64,000 bases of DNA from Smittia aterrima (taxonomy: Eukaryota; Arthropoda; Insecta; Diptera; Chironomidae). Below, in pieces: positions 38,301-53,300 of this stretch; within the stretch, counting starts at the first letter, position 1; every line of letters begins with the position of its first letter. The notes under the pieces are model-generated. The model made no database searches, had not been told where the DNA came from, and saw only the letters and a list, made by a program, of their open reading frames with translations. The position numbers and the translations under genes are program-made. The DNA lies in the NCBI GenBank assembly GCA_033063855.1, contig CP093829.1:14911537-14975536 (forward strand), written 5' to 3'.

Positions 38301-41300
38301 AATCATTCCTTTATACTCCAGCAAGCAATGCCAACAACATCACGAAACATCCTCGGAGCATTGAACAGAGGAAAAAGAATCCGCACAAGCGCACAGAGCA
38401 GAAAATTTACTGAACCTGTGTAGTATTACGGCATCATCAAACAACTGTTTTTCACCCCGACGAGGCCACACAACAACAAATTTCTGAGCTTTTCGCAGGG
38501 TTATTCGAAGCTGAGTTGGTGTGTCGCGTCGAATTTTCTTTTATTGTTAAGGGAAATGCGACAAAAGCCCATAAAAGTTCTCTGCCTGTGTTGGTGTGCA
38601 TGAGAATCACATGGTTTTTGTGATTACGGCTCCCATTTCACGCTCAACACCCAACGACAACAGAAACGACGAAATGGGAATAAGGACACATAAATATGTA
38701 CGTTCTGCACATAAAGAGAAAAACTTTTCCTTCACTGTCACTCGTCGCATTTTGAATGCCTATAATTTTATGATTAATTGCTCGTTGAATAAAAATTTCA
38801 TTTTTCATTCGAATTTCTTTCGTTGCGATGAAACGAGAGCGAGATAGAGCAATCGGGTGCGGTAGGGTGAGACTACACGTTCATTTTGTTTTCTTCATGC
38901 TCCTTTGTTTACAATTTCACTACTGGAGCTTGCGTAATAAATTTCGTTTATGGCAAAGGTATGCACATACATTATGTCAATGTGATGACAGAGCATATGG
39001 AATAAAAATATGAGAATGAGACTCCTCTAGATAGGAATGGGTTATTTCGATTTTGTATTTCCTTTTCATGTTGTTGACGCGTAAGTTACAAAAAGAAGGA
39101 TAACCAAGTTTTCCGTCGCTTTTACGTCATCAATCTTGAAGATTTCAGCTAACTGGCGATTTTTAGGACAAACCGATCATTTTTCATGTGAGGCACTCTC
39201 ATGAATTTTGTCATAAAAAATGATCAGAAAGTGAAAAAAATGAGAAAAATTTGCATAAATTTGAAATTAAAGGGCAACATCACGTAATATATTATTACGT
39301 TCGAAATGTAAAGATGATTTTTAGTTTCCCGCCTGACACTTCCCTTCCCATTGTCGTAGTCTGCTTTTCTCTCTACTCTCCCTTATTTGCCTATAAATTT
39401 ATTTTGAGGACGGAGAGCGTTTTCATTCATCCTTTATCCAAGTAGACGCGCCAAGGAAGGCGCTTCGGGTATTCGACATCAAATATTACCCTACACACCC
39501 ATCCCCAAACACTACGTCGGAACGACGAGAATAAATACCGAGCCATTAAGCGTAATCATTCACATAAACGACATTTTTCTTTTTCACTTATTAATTTTTC
39601 CTTCGTCATGCGAATCGAGCTTTCCATGTCATAACAAACATTATTCGGCGCAATTTTTACTATCAGATGACTCCAAACTTCAATATTTGTAGTATTTTAA
39701 ACGGCGACTTTTGCAACACGAAAGTGAATTGATAAGAAATTGAAATGTTTTCAAGTAATCGATATCATTTTATTGTTATATAATCAACCAACTTCAGGTA
39801 CATACAGCGATGTTTATTTTATCGATCTTTATCACTTGTACGAGGCAAAGTAAATGAGTCTGCTTGTGCGCGACGTATGTCAATATTTATTTGTCACACA
39901 TTATTGCGCCATTCGAAGCCCTTATCTTCTCAATGCTTTTGGGAGAGTTATGTGCGTACGTGCAGTTTTTATGAGTCGACAACGGCGGTACGTTTAGTTG
40001 TTGTTTCTTGTCGATTGAGAAGCGTTTGCTACGCAAGTGAGATCAGATATTAGGTGAAGTTTGAAAAGGCCCCAGGAAGACGATCTCTCTCATTTGTTCA
40101 ATCTCATTTCTTTCGATGGGTGTTTGCTTGGGAAAGATAAATCAAACAAATATTAAATGACCAGATGTGACTCTCCTCACCAATGAGGAAAATGATTGGA
40201 AAATCATTCGATAAACAGTCTTCATGCTTTGGCTTATTATCATTTGTAATTCTTAACTACGCAGCGCTTTTTATTTAAGGCAAAGTCAAGTAGAAAGTAA
40301 TAAGCTTTAATGACTGAAAGGAGAGAGCACGCCACCCACATTATCAGAAATTTATAGAAAATTGTTATTCCCTAACGATAATAATCGTTCTGCCTGCTTC
40401 AAATGGATTTCTATTTTCTTTCCAAAGCATATTTTTAATGTTGATTATTATTTTTTATGGCATAGTTCTTATGCTCCGAGACATTTTCATTTTCTTCACT
40501 TCATCAGATGAAGTTCATCTCGTTCTGTTGTGTGTTTTTTTAATAGAACGGCTTTGCGAACCAATTCATCAAATCCTCTAGATGTGGCAATGAGTGCAAT
40601 TTAATTTAATGAATTACAAAGCGACAATAACTCCATCCAATCTTTTGTCTGTCGTTCCTTCCCGCTTGCCTTGTCTGTTTGCTTATTGAAATCAATTTTC
40701 ACCTCACTATTTTGTACCTCCTCACTCAGGCAGGAAAATGTGGGTTTCAAATGTTGCTCACATTTCCTTCCTTCGCAGTCTTCATGATGTTTTATGCACC
40801 AATAAAACAAAGCTCAAAATACCGGTCATACACTGTGACCTAGTGGAAAATTCAATTCGTAAATCATTTACTACATAAGGGCGAACAAGAGAGTTGAGAC
40901 TTTTGTGATATAAACTTATCTTGCGTTAGATGAATAGAAGAAGGCGAGCACTGAACAACAATCTCTTCATCGCTAAGAAATGATGAATGAAAGCTTAAAA
41001 CGATGCTTCAGATTAAACTCAAATCTCATCATGCTTCTCTTATTCAGTTTGTGTAGGACTTTGACGTAGGCGGTCGAGTTTAAAATTCTTATTTTTCTTT
41101 TGAAATCACTGAGTTAGTTACCAAGCGTTTCAAGTACTCGAGGAAGGTTCTGCCGGCTTTAAATGTCAACAACAAATAGCTTCTAATATTAGCTTCTCTT
41201 CAATTATCTAGAAACGAATGCGCAGAAAACAAAATTTTAGCAAATATTCGCCAGCTACATACATAGAAGAGAATTCTTTTTAGTGCTCAGTTGTTTGAAA

Positions 41301-44300
41301 AGCTAGTGCCATCAGGTCTCGGTCATGGTCGATTCTTTAAAATCGTGAAGATAAAGAATTTTAGATTCTTCTCATTGACCACCGAGAGAACAGCAATTAC
41401 AAAGATGAATAACCTATCAAATATTTTATTTTGATTTGTCGTTTTATCCGAAAACTCGTCCGACAATCAATATTTTATTTATATTCTTAATGATGTGCTG
41501 CTTCTGCTTCTGTCTGGAGAGCTGTCGCTCTGCCTTTCTATTTCTAAATGATATTAATATTTGATCCGTATTTTATATGATCAAAGCATAAACATTATAA
41601 ATCAATTTCCATCCCAAATAAGTGTACATGAAACTGAGCATATAAAAAGTAATACGCGCGTATTTTAATGCTCGAGAGAAAACTGGATTCTGGTTTTATA
41701 AATCTGCTATAATGAAATCTCGAAAGTCACTTCACAAATCATCCATTTATGGTCACGCCGTACGAATTCTGAAGCTCGATTCAAGGAGGGAGAAGAAATG
41801 AAATAGCTTTTGTGATGCTTTTTTCTTCGAAGTGTATGTGTTCACCTAAATTTATGTATCGGCTATCACCATCACTCACCCGAGAAGAACAATAACTTGT
41901 CGGGACTAAAAACATTATAAATTATATATTATTGTCAAAGTTCCTTTTTGGATTAGAAAAACTAGAAATCTCCTTCCACGTCTCTCTCAGCAAGTTTCCG
42001 TCTTCAGCGTTTGTTTATTATTTTAACAATTTATGCTCATTAATACAAAGTAAGCGTGTAATTTTTTTTTATTCATCAAACATGAAAAAGTTGGTTTAAT
42101 AAATAAAAACACGACAAAGAAGCTAATGCCATAGCAAAAATCTAATGCAAACCCACAACAAATTGCGCAAAGCTTTTATGCCTCAGGTGGAAAACTCCTA
42201 GACATTCTACGCATTGAAATGAACTCTATGGTTGGATTGAAATAAACGCTGGCTGTTTTACACAGTGCACACATTTGTACGACCAATTCTTAAAAGACAT
42301 AAAAGAATTATTATATTTTCAAGGTTAAAATCTTTTCTGCTTGCACAAGGAATCCATAAAGTTTGTTTGAAGACAAAAAGAAGATTTTTTGCAAATGAGC
42401 GAACACGCTGTTTACACTAATTTGTGGAAGAGCTTCACAGAAGAAAAAAACTTGATTCTGCCAAGAAATTCTCGAGAACGCGAAATATTTACGATCGTTT
42501 AACGACAACAATGTTGCGCGCTTAAGCGATTTTAAAGAGTCCATAGAAATGTCTTCGAAGATGAGAACGTTGAGTGTCGCGATGTCAAAAGTTGTTAAAT
42601 CAATTAGCACATATTCTTTTATGATATTGTTTTGCGAGAGCCGACTTAAATCGAAATGCAGATAATTATCAACCGTGAGAGTCTCTCGAGTCTCATTTTT
42701 GACACAAATTGTAAAATATTTATAAAGGCTGACTTTGCACTCTCATAATGTGATAAAGTAAAATCGTTAATGCATTCGCTTCAAGTAAAACTAATCCAAA
42801 TTAATATTATTACGCTAAAGATATTTTCTACAATCTGAAGATACTTCATCGGATGAAGTTTTATGATGAAAACCCACTTTTATCTCATCTTTGTTGATTC
42901 TAGTAAATTATATGAAGTAAAAGTGAGCACATCTCATCGGACGGGAAATGCCAAATGTATCGGAAATTGTCTTGACGATTTGCAACAACGTATTTTAGCC
43001 TCTTTTCCTTAGGTCTATGAGGTGGATAAATGGCTCACGAACCAATTTTTAAAAGCTTTCAAAGAAATTTCCTATTTTCACTTGATCATTGCTCATAAAA
43101 ATTTATTTGCTTCTTCGTTCCGCGATATTTATGCATTCAAAGCATCTCGAGACTAAAACCTGAAAAGCTTTGCTGTATGTGCTTCAATTAACGATTTCAA
43201 TGCAGAAATGCTGCTCAATAAATCATAAGAGAAACGCGTTGGAATTAAGCGAGAAGCAGTGAGAGTAGGATGAAGTGTTTTCTTCTAAATTGAAGCGATA
43301 CTAGTAATATTTCATTGGTGAGGGAAAAAATTATGAGCCGATGGAAAATAATTGAGGCAGAAGAGGTTTATAAGCTCAAGCAATGAACACACACTCACGG
43401 CAAACAATTCGATTATGTCAGATGAAATCGTTTGGAGACCACGCGTGTATTGTCATTATCATTAAATAGAATGCGAATCAAACGATTCGATTTCATAAAA
43501 ATCACATCAATTCTGATTTCGCCAAATCCCTTTAGTGTAATTTATACTCATTTGGTAGCTCGCTAGTTGTCCCTCATAATGAACGAGATATACAGGGCAA
43601 AACGTTTACCGCCAGGCGCATCGTGAATCAAATTTATATGGTCGAAGTTTTAATAATTATTTCGCCGCGAACTTAATTGTCGATCGCTGGTTCGGGCAGT
43701 GATCATTGTTACTCGTGGAGGGGGAAATGTTAATAAAAGCTGTTACTTTGTAACGCAGGGAAAACATTTTTATGAGGCAATTTGCAACAGTGTTGCTCTC
43801 AAGACGAGACCGCCAAGAGGAAAGGAGAAAATTAAAATTTATTGAACTGTAAGCAATTTGTTTTGCATTTTCCTTTTTCTTATAAACACTTGTCGAAATC
43901 ACAACAATACCGTAACTTTCGACATCATTCCCTATAGCCTACGCCAAAAATCAAAACAACAATAAACAATTCGTTCTCGCGGAAGAGAAAAGTTATTTTT
44001 GGTAAAACTTTGTGAACGAGAAGAACAGAAAAGAAAAACTGAAACAAAATGTTTTCTTAGCAATCTTTTGACAAAGGAAGTTTTTCTTCTATTGCTCTGA
44101 TTATTCAAAAGCAAAACACTTTCTTGCGAAAAAAAAATTCTTAGCTTCAACTTTTAAAATAGACAAACAAAGCAAGTAATCATACATAATGGCAACGAAT
44201 TCAGCAATAAAGCAGCCACTTTCAACATATGGCATCGCAAGAGTACAAATCCAAATGTTTTACGGAATAATTTTGTATGCATGCAACATAAGCGAGACAG

Positions 44301-47300
44301 TCAGGCGAGCAAGCGAGCGAAACGAGAGCGAAACTGTGAAAAGATTTAATATAATACAATGAAGCAGCTGTTCCATCAATCGATTGAACTTGTTTCGTAA
44401 ACTCTAGCCGTATTCTCCAAGAAGAAACTTCCATTTATTTTCGGAGTTTTTATGGCAAGCGAGAGAGGGGTCTCATGTTCCGCATTAGACAGAAAGAAAT
44501 TTATGAGATTCGCCATAACAATTTTTCATACGAAACCGATTACGTTGCTCCTGCTCGATATGCTTTGAATTCAATAAAAAATTGCTCTACCTACGTGAGA
44601 TTCTCTTTGTTTGCTTAACTCCGAGAAATCGACAAACGATCCTTTTACGCAATTTGTTAGGCTTTAACTTCTATATAAATTATCAAGATAATTCTAAAAT
44701 CACCTTCAGTTCTTTCTTCTGTGACGTTACAATATCACCATCTAGTTTCAAATCAGCTGTATGACGTCAATGAACCTTTTTATTGTTGACTGCCAACCCT
44801 CTAGCTCACCCCTTCGTAAAATAGTCTGTCTACTCGATGGATGTTCTATTTATGAATTTCCCTTAACATTGAAAGCATGAGAGCATCGAATTTACTTTAA
44901 ACTCTGTAATCCATGTAAGCCCAACAACAAAAATAGCAACCTACATGCTGAAGGGAGTGTTTTGTTTATTGACACATATTGGACTTTATAAATTCAGTTT
45001 AAAATTGTGTTCCGGTTAAGTTACTATTGACATCAATTTTGCTCTCTACTAATTAAGAAAATATCAACAGCATGTGGAGATAGTTCGGCTTGGACGATGA
45101 TTCGAGTTATTAAGTTACATTTTATGCGAAAAGTGAGTAAAGCAGACAACAGCAATTTACGATTGACACTGCCGAGTTTTAATATTAAAATAAAAACACT
45201 TGTTTGTAGGTGGGAGTTATAATTGCTTCACGTTTTAAGAGAGCAGAGTCCGAGACGTAAACATCATCAAATTGTAATCATAAAAATTCCAAGCGTTGCA
45301 TTCTCGTAATTCCCTTTCGCCCAATCGAGAGTGAAATTGAATTTTATTTTCTCTCCTCTTCTTTCGATTCGCCCGATGCACATGAAAGTTCCCTTCAACT
45401 CTTTAAAAGAATCAGCATTCTTTTTGCAGGAACTAAAACGAGCGAGATATTTAAATTTTTGTAAACAGCGAAACAATATAAAAGAGAGCGCTCATACATA
45501 AAATTTAGATTGTGGTTGTATCGTGTTTGAAATTATCTGCCGAACATCAACCTCGAGCCGAGCGCCGCTCTTTTTGCACATCCCAAATTTCGTGATGTTA
45601 CAGTTTATATTTAGCACATACGTTAGTTTATATTCTACAATTTAATCTTCTTCTTCAACGCTCTTTCGTAACATTGACTGATCGCTGCTAAACGTGGAAA
45701 TGAACCCTAGCGTATTAGAGGAATATGCTGCAATCTATTTGAACTTATAAATTACGCATGAATCGATAGAATTCATTAATAACCGCACACCTGAGTGTGG
45801 GCAAATTATTGGTAACCTTATTCAAAATACATTCAAATTTTTTTGACCGAAGTGGGATCGAGAGCTTAATTCACATGCTTATCTCACTATTTATCCAACA
45901 AATCTCGCTCGATTGCGAAAACATTTCAAGTGATTTCAACTCGTTTTGAGCCAAATATTTCTTTCACTTCATCGATCATGTTTTAAACAAATAAAAGCCT
46001 CTTGGTCAGTGTCTCAGCTTTCCATCGAACCTTTAGTCAACAAAGGTATGGTAAAGCACAAATATGTATGCGAAGTCAAAACGGTCGAAAACAATTGTTT
46101 GTACTACAAGTTCATTTACAATTGGGCCCAATTTTTGAAAACATTTCTTATCATTTACCGAAAATGTGTAAACACACATGGGAACAATTTACATTAGCTC
46201 AATTGGAAGCCGACGAAAAAGGTTTTCTTTTTTCCACCTTGCGACTGTTCAAATTTCGTATTCATCCGATTCACTCTCAGATAAACTTCTTTTTAATATT
46301 TTCACACTTTGTCTTGCTGATGCTGACTGCGTATGAATTTTCTATGAGATATAAGGCGGAGGGACAAATTTTTTTTCTTCCAATATTAAGGTCGAGGGGA
46401 ATCATTGGATAAAAGTTTGTGTAAATTGCTTTTCGAAAGAAAATTTGCTTTCGCTGCGCGATTACTGAGCTCACACACAAAATAATAATCGTACGAAGAA
46501 ATTGGCATCGAATTCAAGAAGAAGATGGTCAAAAAAGTACAGTCAGCTCAAAAGCATGAGCAAAGTAAATTGGCGGGCTCGGTAACAAGCGGCAGAGCAA
46601 ACGAAACGAAAAAAAAAAATCACGAAAAATTCGCGAGCTTTTGAATGCGTGAAGAAAAAATTTGCTAAGACGTTTGTGTGCGTCACCACGAATGAATGCG
46701 ATCCATTCAACATTCAAGACCCAAAGGCAGCGAAGTTACACAATTGTATATATTTTCGGTCATTGAAGAACAAAAACAAGCGAATGTGTCGTCCCGGTGA
46801 GCGATTCGCACAAAGGCACAACACGAAAGCAAAAAAACTACAAAGAAAAGACAAAAAGCCAATGAACGGCTAATAAAGAACCGGCAAAAAAAGACTCGTT
46901 CGTACAAATACATAATAACGGCAGCAATAGTCCACAACAATATCAAATTTTAACAACTTTATGAGAGTGAAGTGAAGAGAAGCAAAACAAGCCAAAGCAC
47001 TTAACACCACGTGACATGAGTTTAAACTGACGAGTAAGAAAAAGCGGAGTGAGCAAGCTCTCGTACTCTTCTTCTAATTAAAGTCTTTGACATTCGCCAA
47101 AATATCTTACAGTTAGCGAGCAGGCGGTAAAGTGCGTGAAGTAAAATTGGCTGGAAATATTCTTCTCTCTCGTTAAGCTAGTTATTCCGAAGAAGGAAGA
47201 AGTCTTCCTTGAAAATATTCTCGAGGTAAAGTTTGTTAAGATTTGTCATCGAATGTTATGTTGCCCTTTAGAGAACTATAATGTTGTTTGTTGTCGTTTG

Positions 47301-50300
47301 CGTGTTCTTGTTGAAGTTTTATTTTCGCAAACATGTTTTCGAAGGTAGCGGCAAAAAAGAAGAGCAATTAACATGCTCATAACTCTGTGAACGGATCATA
47401 TTCTTTGGTTTAACGTTTCGCTTGTTGCTCAACATCATCGGATTCTGAGAAAAATGAAATATCAAAACCAAAAATTCATGTGATTCCACTCTTGCGTCTT
47501 GTTTCTCTTTTTAAGCATATCGCTTAATTGGAAACTCTTTCTTCGTTTGTCGTCTTTTGCTGTCCACTAAGTATCGGTCAGAGACCGGTCGTTGTAAATG
47601 CACTTGTAAATGCGTTGAACTCGTTTCGTGTGCAAAACGCACATGACTTTTTAATAAAATCTCCTTCCACTACCCAACCACGTTTCAATTTAAAAACTCG
47701 ACGCGACTAGCAACGCTAACGATTTATTTTAACTGATTTTTATTAAAATTTATTACGTTTATTTCCATTTATAAACGTTAAATAAATATAACAACACAAA
47801 TGAAAAAAATAAACAACATTTTTATGTCGAATTATCGGTCATGCATAAATTAAATATGCAAAACTGTCTCAGCGTCTAGTGGAGTTCTGTTTCAATTCAA
47901 ATGCATTGCGTTTCATGGTCTCTTTCTCCTTCTATCTCGAGACCAAGACGGCAATATAATAAATGTAGTTAGAGATGAATCTTCGACAACTTGTCGGCAA
48001 GAACATGTGACTTTGTTTTGCTGCGCCGTGTACTTAGAAAAATTCCAGAACGTTCTCTCACCAGCGATTGCTTGTATATTTGTTTATTGACATGTGCGCG
48101 TTGGGAACACTTTCCTTATGCCTTGCGAGTCAGTGTAGACGAAAAAATTCCCCCGAGACTCATTTGAATAACACGCGCTTTTTCGCAGAACTGGCAAGTT
48201 AGTCTGGCCGGTCAACAGCAGAAGCGTAGAACACAAAGAAAAATAAACGACTTTGCAAGTAAATATCTTCTTAAGCAAAAGCAAATAGGCTCGGCTCGAA
48301 GCAGGGAAAAACACTTTTCTGCTTTTAAAGGAGAATTTCTCAGTAACGAGTCTCGAGTGAAGCAAGATAAAGTTTTAATTTTATAAAATTTAATTTAAAC
48401 TTTTGCCGTTTACGAGCTTGAGCATTGGATGTAGGGCCGTTTTAAGCAGATTACAGAAGGAGGGACTTCTCGTTCTGCGGTCAGACAATTGTTGCGCGCC
48501 GAGTTATCTCGCTGCAACTTTTTTTATTTTTAGAACAGTCGAGTTTATCTACACTTACGATGCATGTGTCATTGGCGAATGAAAATAAATCCCTTCTGGC
48601 CTCGGTCATTCGGCTGCAAGAGCAAAATCAACAACAACTCATATCATTGGAATTTTTTTGCTTCAAACAACATTTTATAACTGGAAAAATTATTATCATT
48701 TTAAATAAAAATAAAAATCTCCATTTACGCGCGGTCGTAAAAAGATTCTTTGCATATGAATAAATGCATTTTATAACATCGTTCGCTGCTGCACGATGCT
48801 AACGCAAAAGGGAATGGAAGAAGCTGAAAGTAAGTTTGAAAGATAAATAATTATGCATTGACGTCGTCGTGGTCGTATGAAAGAGTTGATGCGTTGGATA
48901 AATAAAATAATATGATGTTGGCATATTTTTATCTCCACTTTCGCGCGCGGAGACTTTTCTTGGGATGCTCGAAGAGTCATCTGTTTCGGTTGCACAAAAC
49001 GAGCAAACCAAATAAAAAATAATAAGCGTACTTTTCTTTCTTTATGTCTTTCTTTAACGAAAATGCTTTATTTCCAGTCAAAGATTCAACATCTTTCATC
49101 CATAAAAGGCAGACATGTACATATTGGCGAAAACACATGCCAACAATTTCTGTCCGATGAAGTCGACTTCAAAACGAATGATTTATTCTAGAAAGTCTTG
49201 ATTATTCTTTGTCTACATCATGCTAAGGAATTCCTTTCAGCGGTAGTTATGACTTCTAGAGTTTTTAATAACCTCTCTATTGACTTCTGAACAGATATAT
49301 GAAACAAACGTTTCAAAGGAAAATTCACACTAACCTTCAATTTGCCAAACGACAAAGAGACATCTTTCAATATTTTCTGGATAAGCATAAACGGCGTTGG
49401 AAGAAAAATTAACTTGACTTTTTATCGTTTCCTTCTTATTAATACCACGACATTTCTTCGATTTTTCTCTTTCAAAAGAAATTTTCATTCGCCAACATTC
49501 TTTGTTCCAGCTTTGCTTTCCAATTTCGGAGCAGAATTCCAAGTTCATTTTCTGATTTGAAAACTTTTCTTTCTCGCCATCGACATTTCTTCGGCAACAC
49601 ATCTGTTGTTGGCTTGGCGAAAGAAATCCATTCGGAATAATGATTGGAATTCAATACATAATGTTGCCTTATTTATCTCTCTCGGTGCTTGTCGCAAAGC
49701 CTGTTGGCATTTAATTTTTTTTTTCTTTTAGTTCTACGAGCAGACGCAAATGAAATATTAAAACTTTATCGCGCGGTTGAACTCATCGAAAACTTTACGA
49801 AATACAAATTTTCCTAGTTCAAGTTCAACTTCTTGAACTTTATTTTTCATTTTTCTGCGAAGTGTGTTGCTTCGAACCGATTTTTTTTTTGTAATTGAAG
49901 TTAGGGACGTGTGGACAAGATATAAGGAAATTAATTTTTAGCAAACACGAAACGAATGGCAAAATACAAAAGCTTAAGAAAATTGATTTTGCTCTATGTG
50001 GTTGCTTCGTGGATTTTCATGAAACGCTTGATTAATGGGAGACTAAAAAAATAGAAACTTGCTGAAATGTATTCGAACGTGAAGCTCCGAATCATCTTTA
50101 AAATTAATTTGCATTTTTCCCGAGTGCTGAACAATACTGAAATCTTCGAAGAATTGCGGCAGATTGGTGGTCGACTGATTCATTAGGAAAGAACTTTTTC
50201 GTGAGTCAAGTCTTTACGCAAATTAAAAATCTGTGCTGATGTTTTCAAGTTAAACAAATATGTCGATGAATAATAAAGCTGTGAACGTTTTATCGAGAAG

Positions 50301-53300
50301 TCTCGCGATTTTTATTGCCACGTTTTAAAGTAGAGTCGGGCGATGTGGCGTCATTTTTATCGAGCACACACATGTTACCATATTTCCAAATATCAAAGTT
50401 TCTTTTTTGCATAAACAACTGCGACTCGACATTGATAAACAAAAGGTTCCGCTGAACTTGCGGGAATTTGACACTTGAAAAGAATATCGCGCACGATACG
50501 AGGAATGAGAGCAATGGCGCGTCGTCTTTTCGTTTTGGTTTCAATGTCGAAGTCTTCTCGAATGCTGTAAGCTTTTCTCTTTATCAATGATTCTCTATTT
50601 AAGTTAAAGCCGACTCTGTGGAATGTCGTCGTCGAATCGCTTTATGTTTTTCGTGAGTATGGTAGCGAACGCTTTCGAAATCAGATGGTTCATGAACAGG
50701 TTCACATGAACTCTACAACGCCTTCAAAAAGAAGCGAGCGAAATGAAATTCCAATCAGACAGCTCTCCACTGCTGTGTTGTGTGGTGCGACGATCATGTA
50801 CGATACATTCCAAAAGAGTTTCTTGAGAGCAACATTAAGGTTTTAATTGCGCGCCAAGCCAACAACCGGTTGTTTGTTCGTTTGACGATTAAGAGAAGCT
50901 TACTCGACCGAAAATGCCGATCTAATCGTTGTTAGATTCTTGACTTTCTTGAATGAAACGAAACAAAGAGAACATGAGATGCCGGTGTTAGTGTGCTGTG
51001 TGATCTGAGATGGAAATTTAATCCAAAAATAACCCATGTGGCCATTTAAAAAGCCACCACAACTGACCGCAACAACAAGGTTCTCGGTTTGATTTTACAA
51101 AAAGCTCTCTCTCACTTTGCCGGGTTCGAATTTTTTCTGTTGTTTGCGGCTTGCGTGATGATTCTCCACTCATTATTCTTCATTATTATACAATTTTCTT
51201 TTCGATATCTTGAATCTTTAAAGGGGATGTAGTGCGTGTTTACTAAAGGCCCAACTATTCCTATCAACGCTTCTTCGTAAAACCTCGGAACGAAAGCGTT
51301 GCGATGTTGTATAGGTTCTTCTTTGGGCATTTAAACATTCTTTTTTGTATTGTTTACGCACAGGGCACCAGAGCAAATTTACAACTCTCGCCTCGTCATG
51401 CTATCACGGCCAGTGTGTAAGTCAAATTGGTATTTTAGAAATTTGTTACTTTTGTAAAAATGTAGAGAGAGAGAGAGAGAAGAATAATAACAAACGATGA
51501 AGAAGAATGATAATTATTGTTTACTAAAGCAGAACAGATTGCTATCTTCATTATGAGTTCACTCATGAGCCTTTACGCCGGCAGTAAACCGCGAAGCTAA
51601 ATCTTCTTCTTTCCGAAAGAAAAAGATTCTTTCGACGATTTCCTGGGCGCCTAAAGCTTCTTTCTTTTTGTAGTCCTAAAGACTTCAATGAGCTGATTTT
51701 GGTTTCACTGCCGGAAAAACATTATTTTGGCAGAGAAGATCGTTGGCATGAAATCATGATCTTCCCATGAAGTCAACACATAAAAACATTGAGAAACAAG
51801 CTTTTATTAAAAGTTAAGCGTGGCGAGCGAGAAGATGAGTAGTGTTGCACAAGACATTTTATGTTTTGTTAGAGAGTTTGTTGAACCGCGATTCGTCTTT
51901 GAAATATTTTTTTATTTTTGATATTTTGTTTTTTTGTTTTCTTCAACGATTTTACGTTTGCCTTCATCAGCGATACTCGTTTTGCTGTATCAAAAGCTTC
52001 CCGCGAGATACTTTCTCAACGCAATGAAGCAAACAAAAAAAAGTTTCGTAATGCGATTATTTTGTCAAGTCCGCTTTTGTCGCGCTCGCCCAGAATGGCA
52101 ACAGGAATATCAAAATGATAAATATTTCTCTCTCGATCGAGTGAATGCTTGAACTTAATGCAGAGACAGAAGACAGAAGAAAAGTAGTTTCTCATGAAGC
52201 GTCGACATTGGCAAATATTCGTTTAATTTACATAGCAGGTTTCCCTCTACTACGAGTCGAAAGAGGAAGGCAAATTAATCGGCTATCGTAGGACTCATCA
52301 GTATACAAAGAGAATGTTTGACAAATTTTCTCGAGAATTTTATTTTTTGTATGAGATAAAATCGAAGATATTCTTCAATAAATTTGAAGTTTAACTATTT
52401 CGTTTGCAGATTAAGCAATTAGATTGGCACTGAAAACGGTTACTTTATCCTTACTATAATAATCCGGTTGCATAATATTTCATTGACGTCATACTCATAC
52501 ATGAAACGTTCCTGCCTCAAGGAGAGTGAGCAAGAAATACTTGGAAATTGGGAGCTCCCCCAACGTTCTCGACGATTTTACGTTCAATGTGTAGCTAAAG
52601 CGCAGCGACTCAAACAAGAAAATGGGGAGACGGGTATGTTCATAGTGAAAAACTCATGAATGGGGAAAGCGCATGAGAAATAATTGTCGGGACTTCATAA
52701 AAACGAGCAAGAGAAAACTACCAGCATGACAGAAAACGATGAAGTATTGATTTTTGCTTTTCGGTCGTTTGCTTAAAAGAGATCTATGCTTTTGCCGTAG
52801 CCTCATTTTAATGCAGTTTTTATCCTTCGCTCGTTGATGAAGCGAGATAGCGAGTCTCTGAACGTTGAAACACAGCTGCAATTTACTATTTCCGCTTGTG
52901 TTCGTAGTTCGAAAGGGAGAGCTTTTGAACAGGCGAGAGTCGACGTAGGAAACCCGGAAAATAATGTTGCGTTTTATTGAATTTTTTGCAGTGCGCCAAA
53001 GCATAGTAAATTTGAACTTTAAACTAGCGTAAAACGTCGTCTACTCACACTCTCAACCGAAGGCTAGTGCATCTGAACTAACGATTGAAAAGCAAAGAAG
53101 AAAAAGAAGAAAATTTAGGTGCGGACAAGCTTCATTCCTTTTTGTAAAAACTTCACAAAAACATTTCCTTTAAAAGAAATTCCGCGAGTTAATAAAAGTT
53201 AAATGGATCAGACACAAACAAGATGAAACTCTTCAAAGAAGGGCTGAAAATCCAAACTTCATTCCCCGAAAAAATTAATTCAAGCTGAAAGAGAAAATTT

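Noticed and set aside
38036..38413. 125-codon plus-strand frame in crp intron 2
   Set aside because: Fits chance expectation and overlaps an antisense frame; composition not protein-like.
39175..39225. GATCATTTTT / AAAAATGATC inverted repeat, considered as a pre-miRNA
   Set aside because: The 31-base loop barely pairs and the stem is only 10 bp, so it does not look like a microRNA precursor.
46002..46412. 136-codon plus-strand frame in crp intron 2
   Set aside because: Near the upper end of chance length; overlapping frame in another phase, no domain.
51118..51135. GGGTTCGAATT, resembling a tRNA T-loop
   Set aside because: No matching acceptor stem, D-arm or A-box upstream on either strand.
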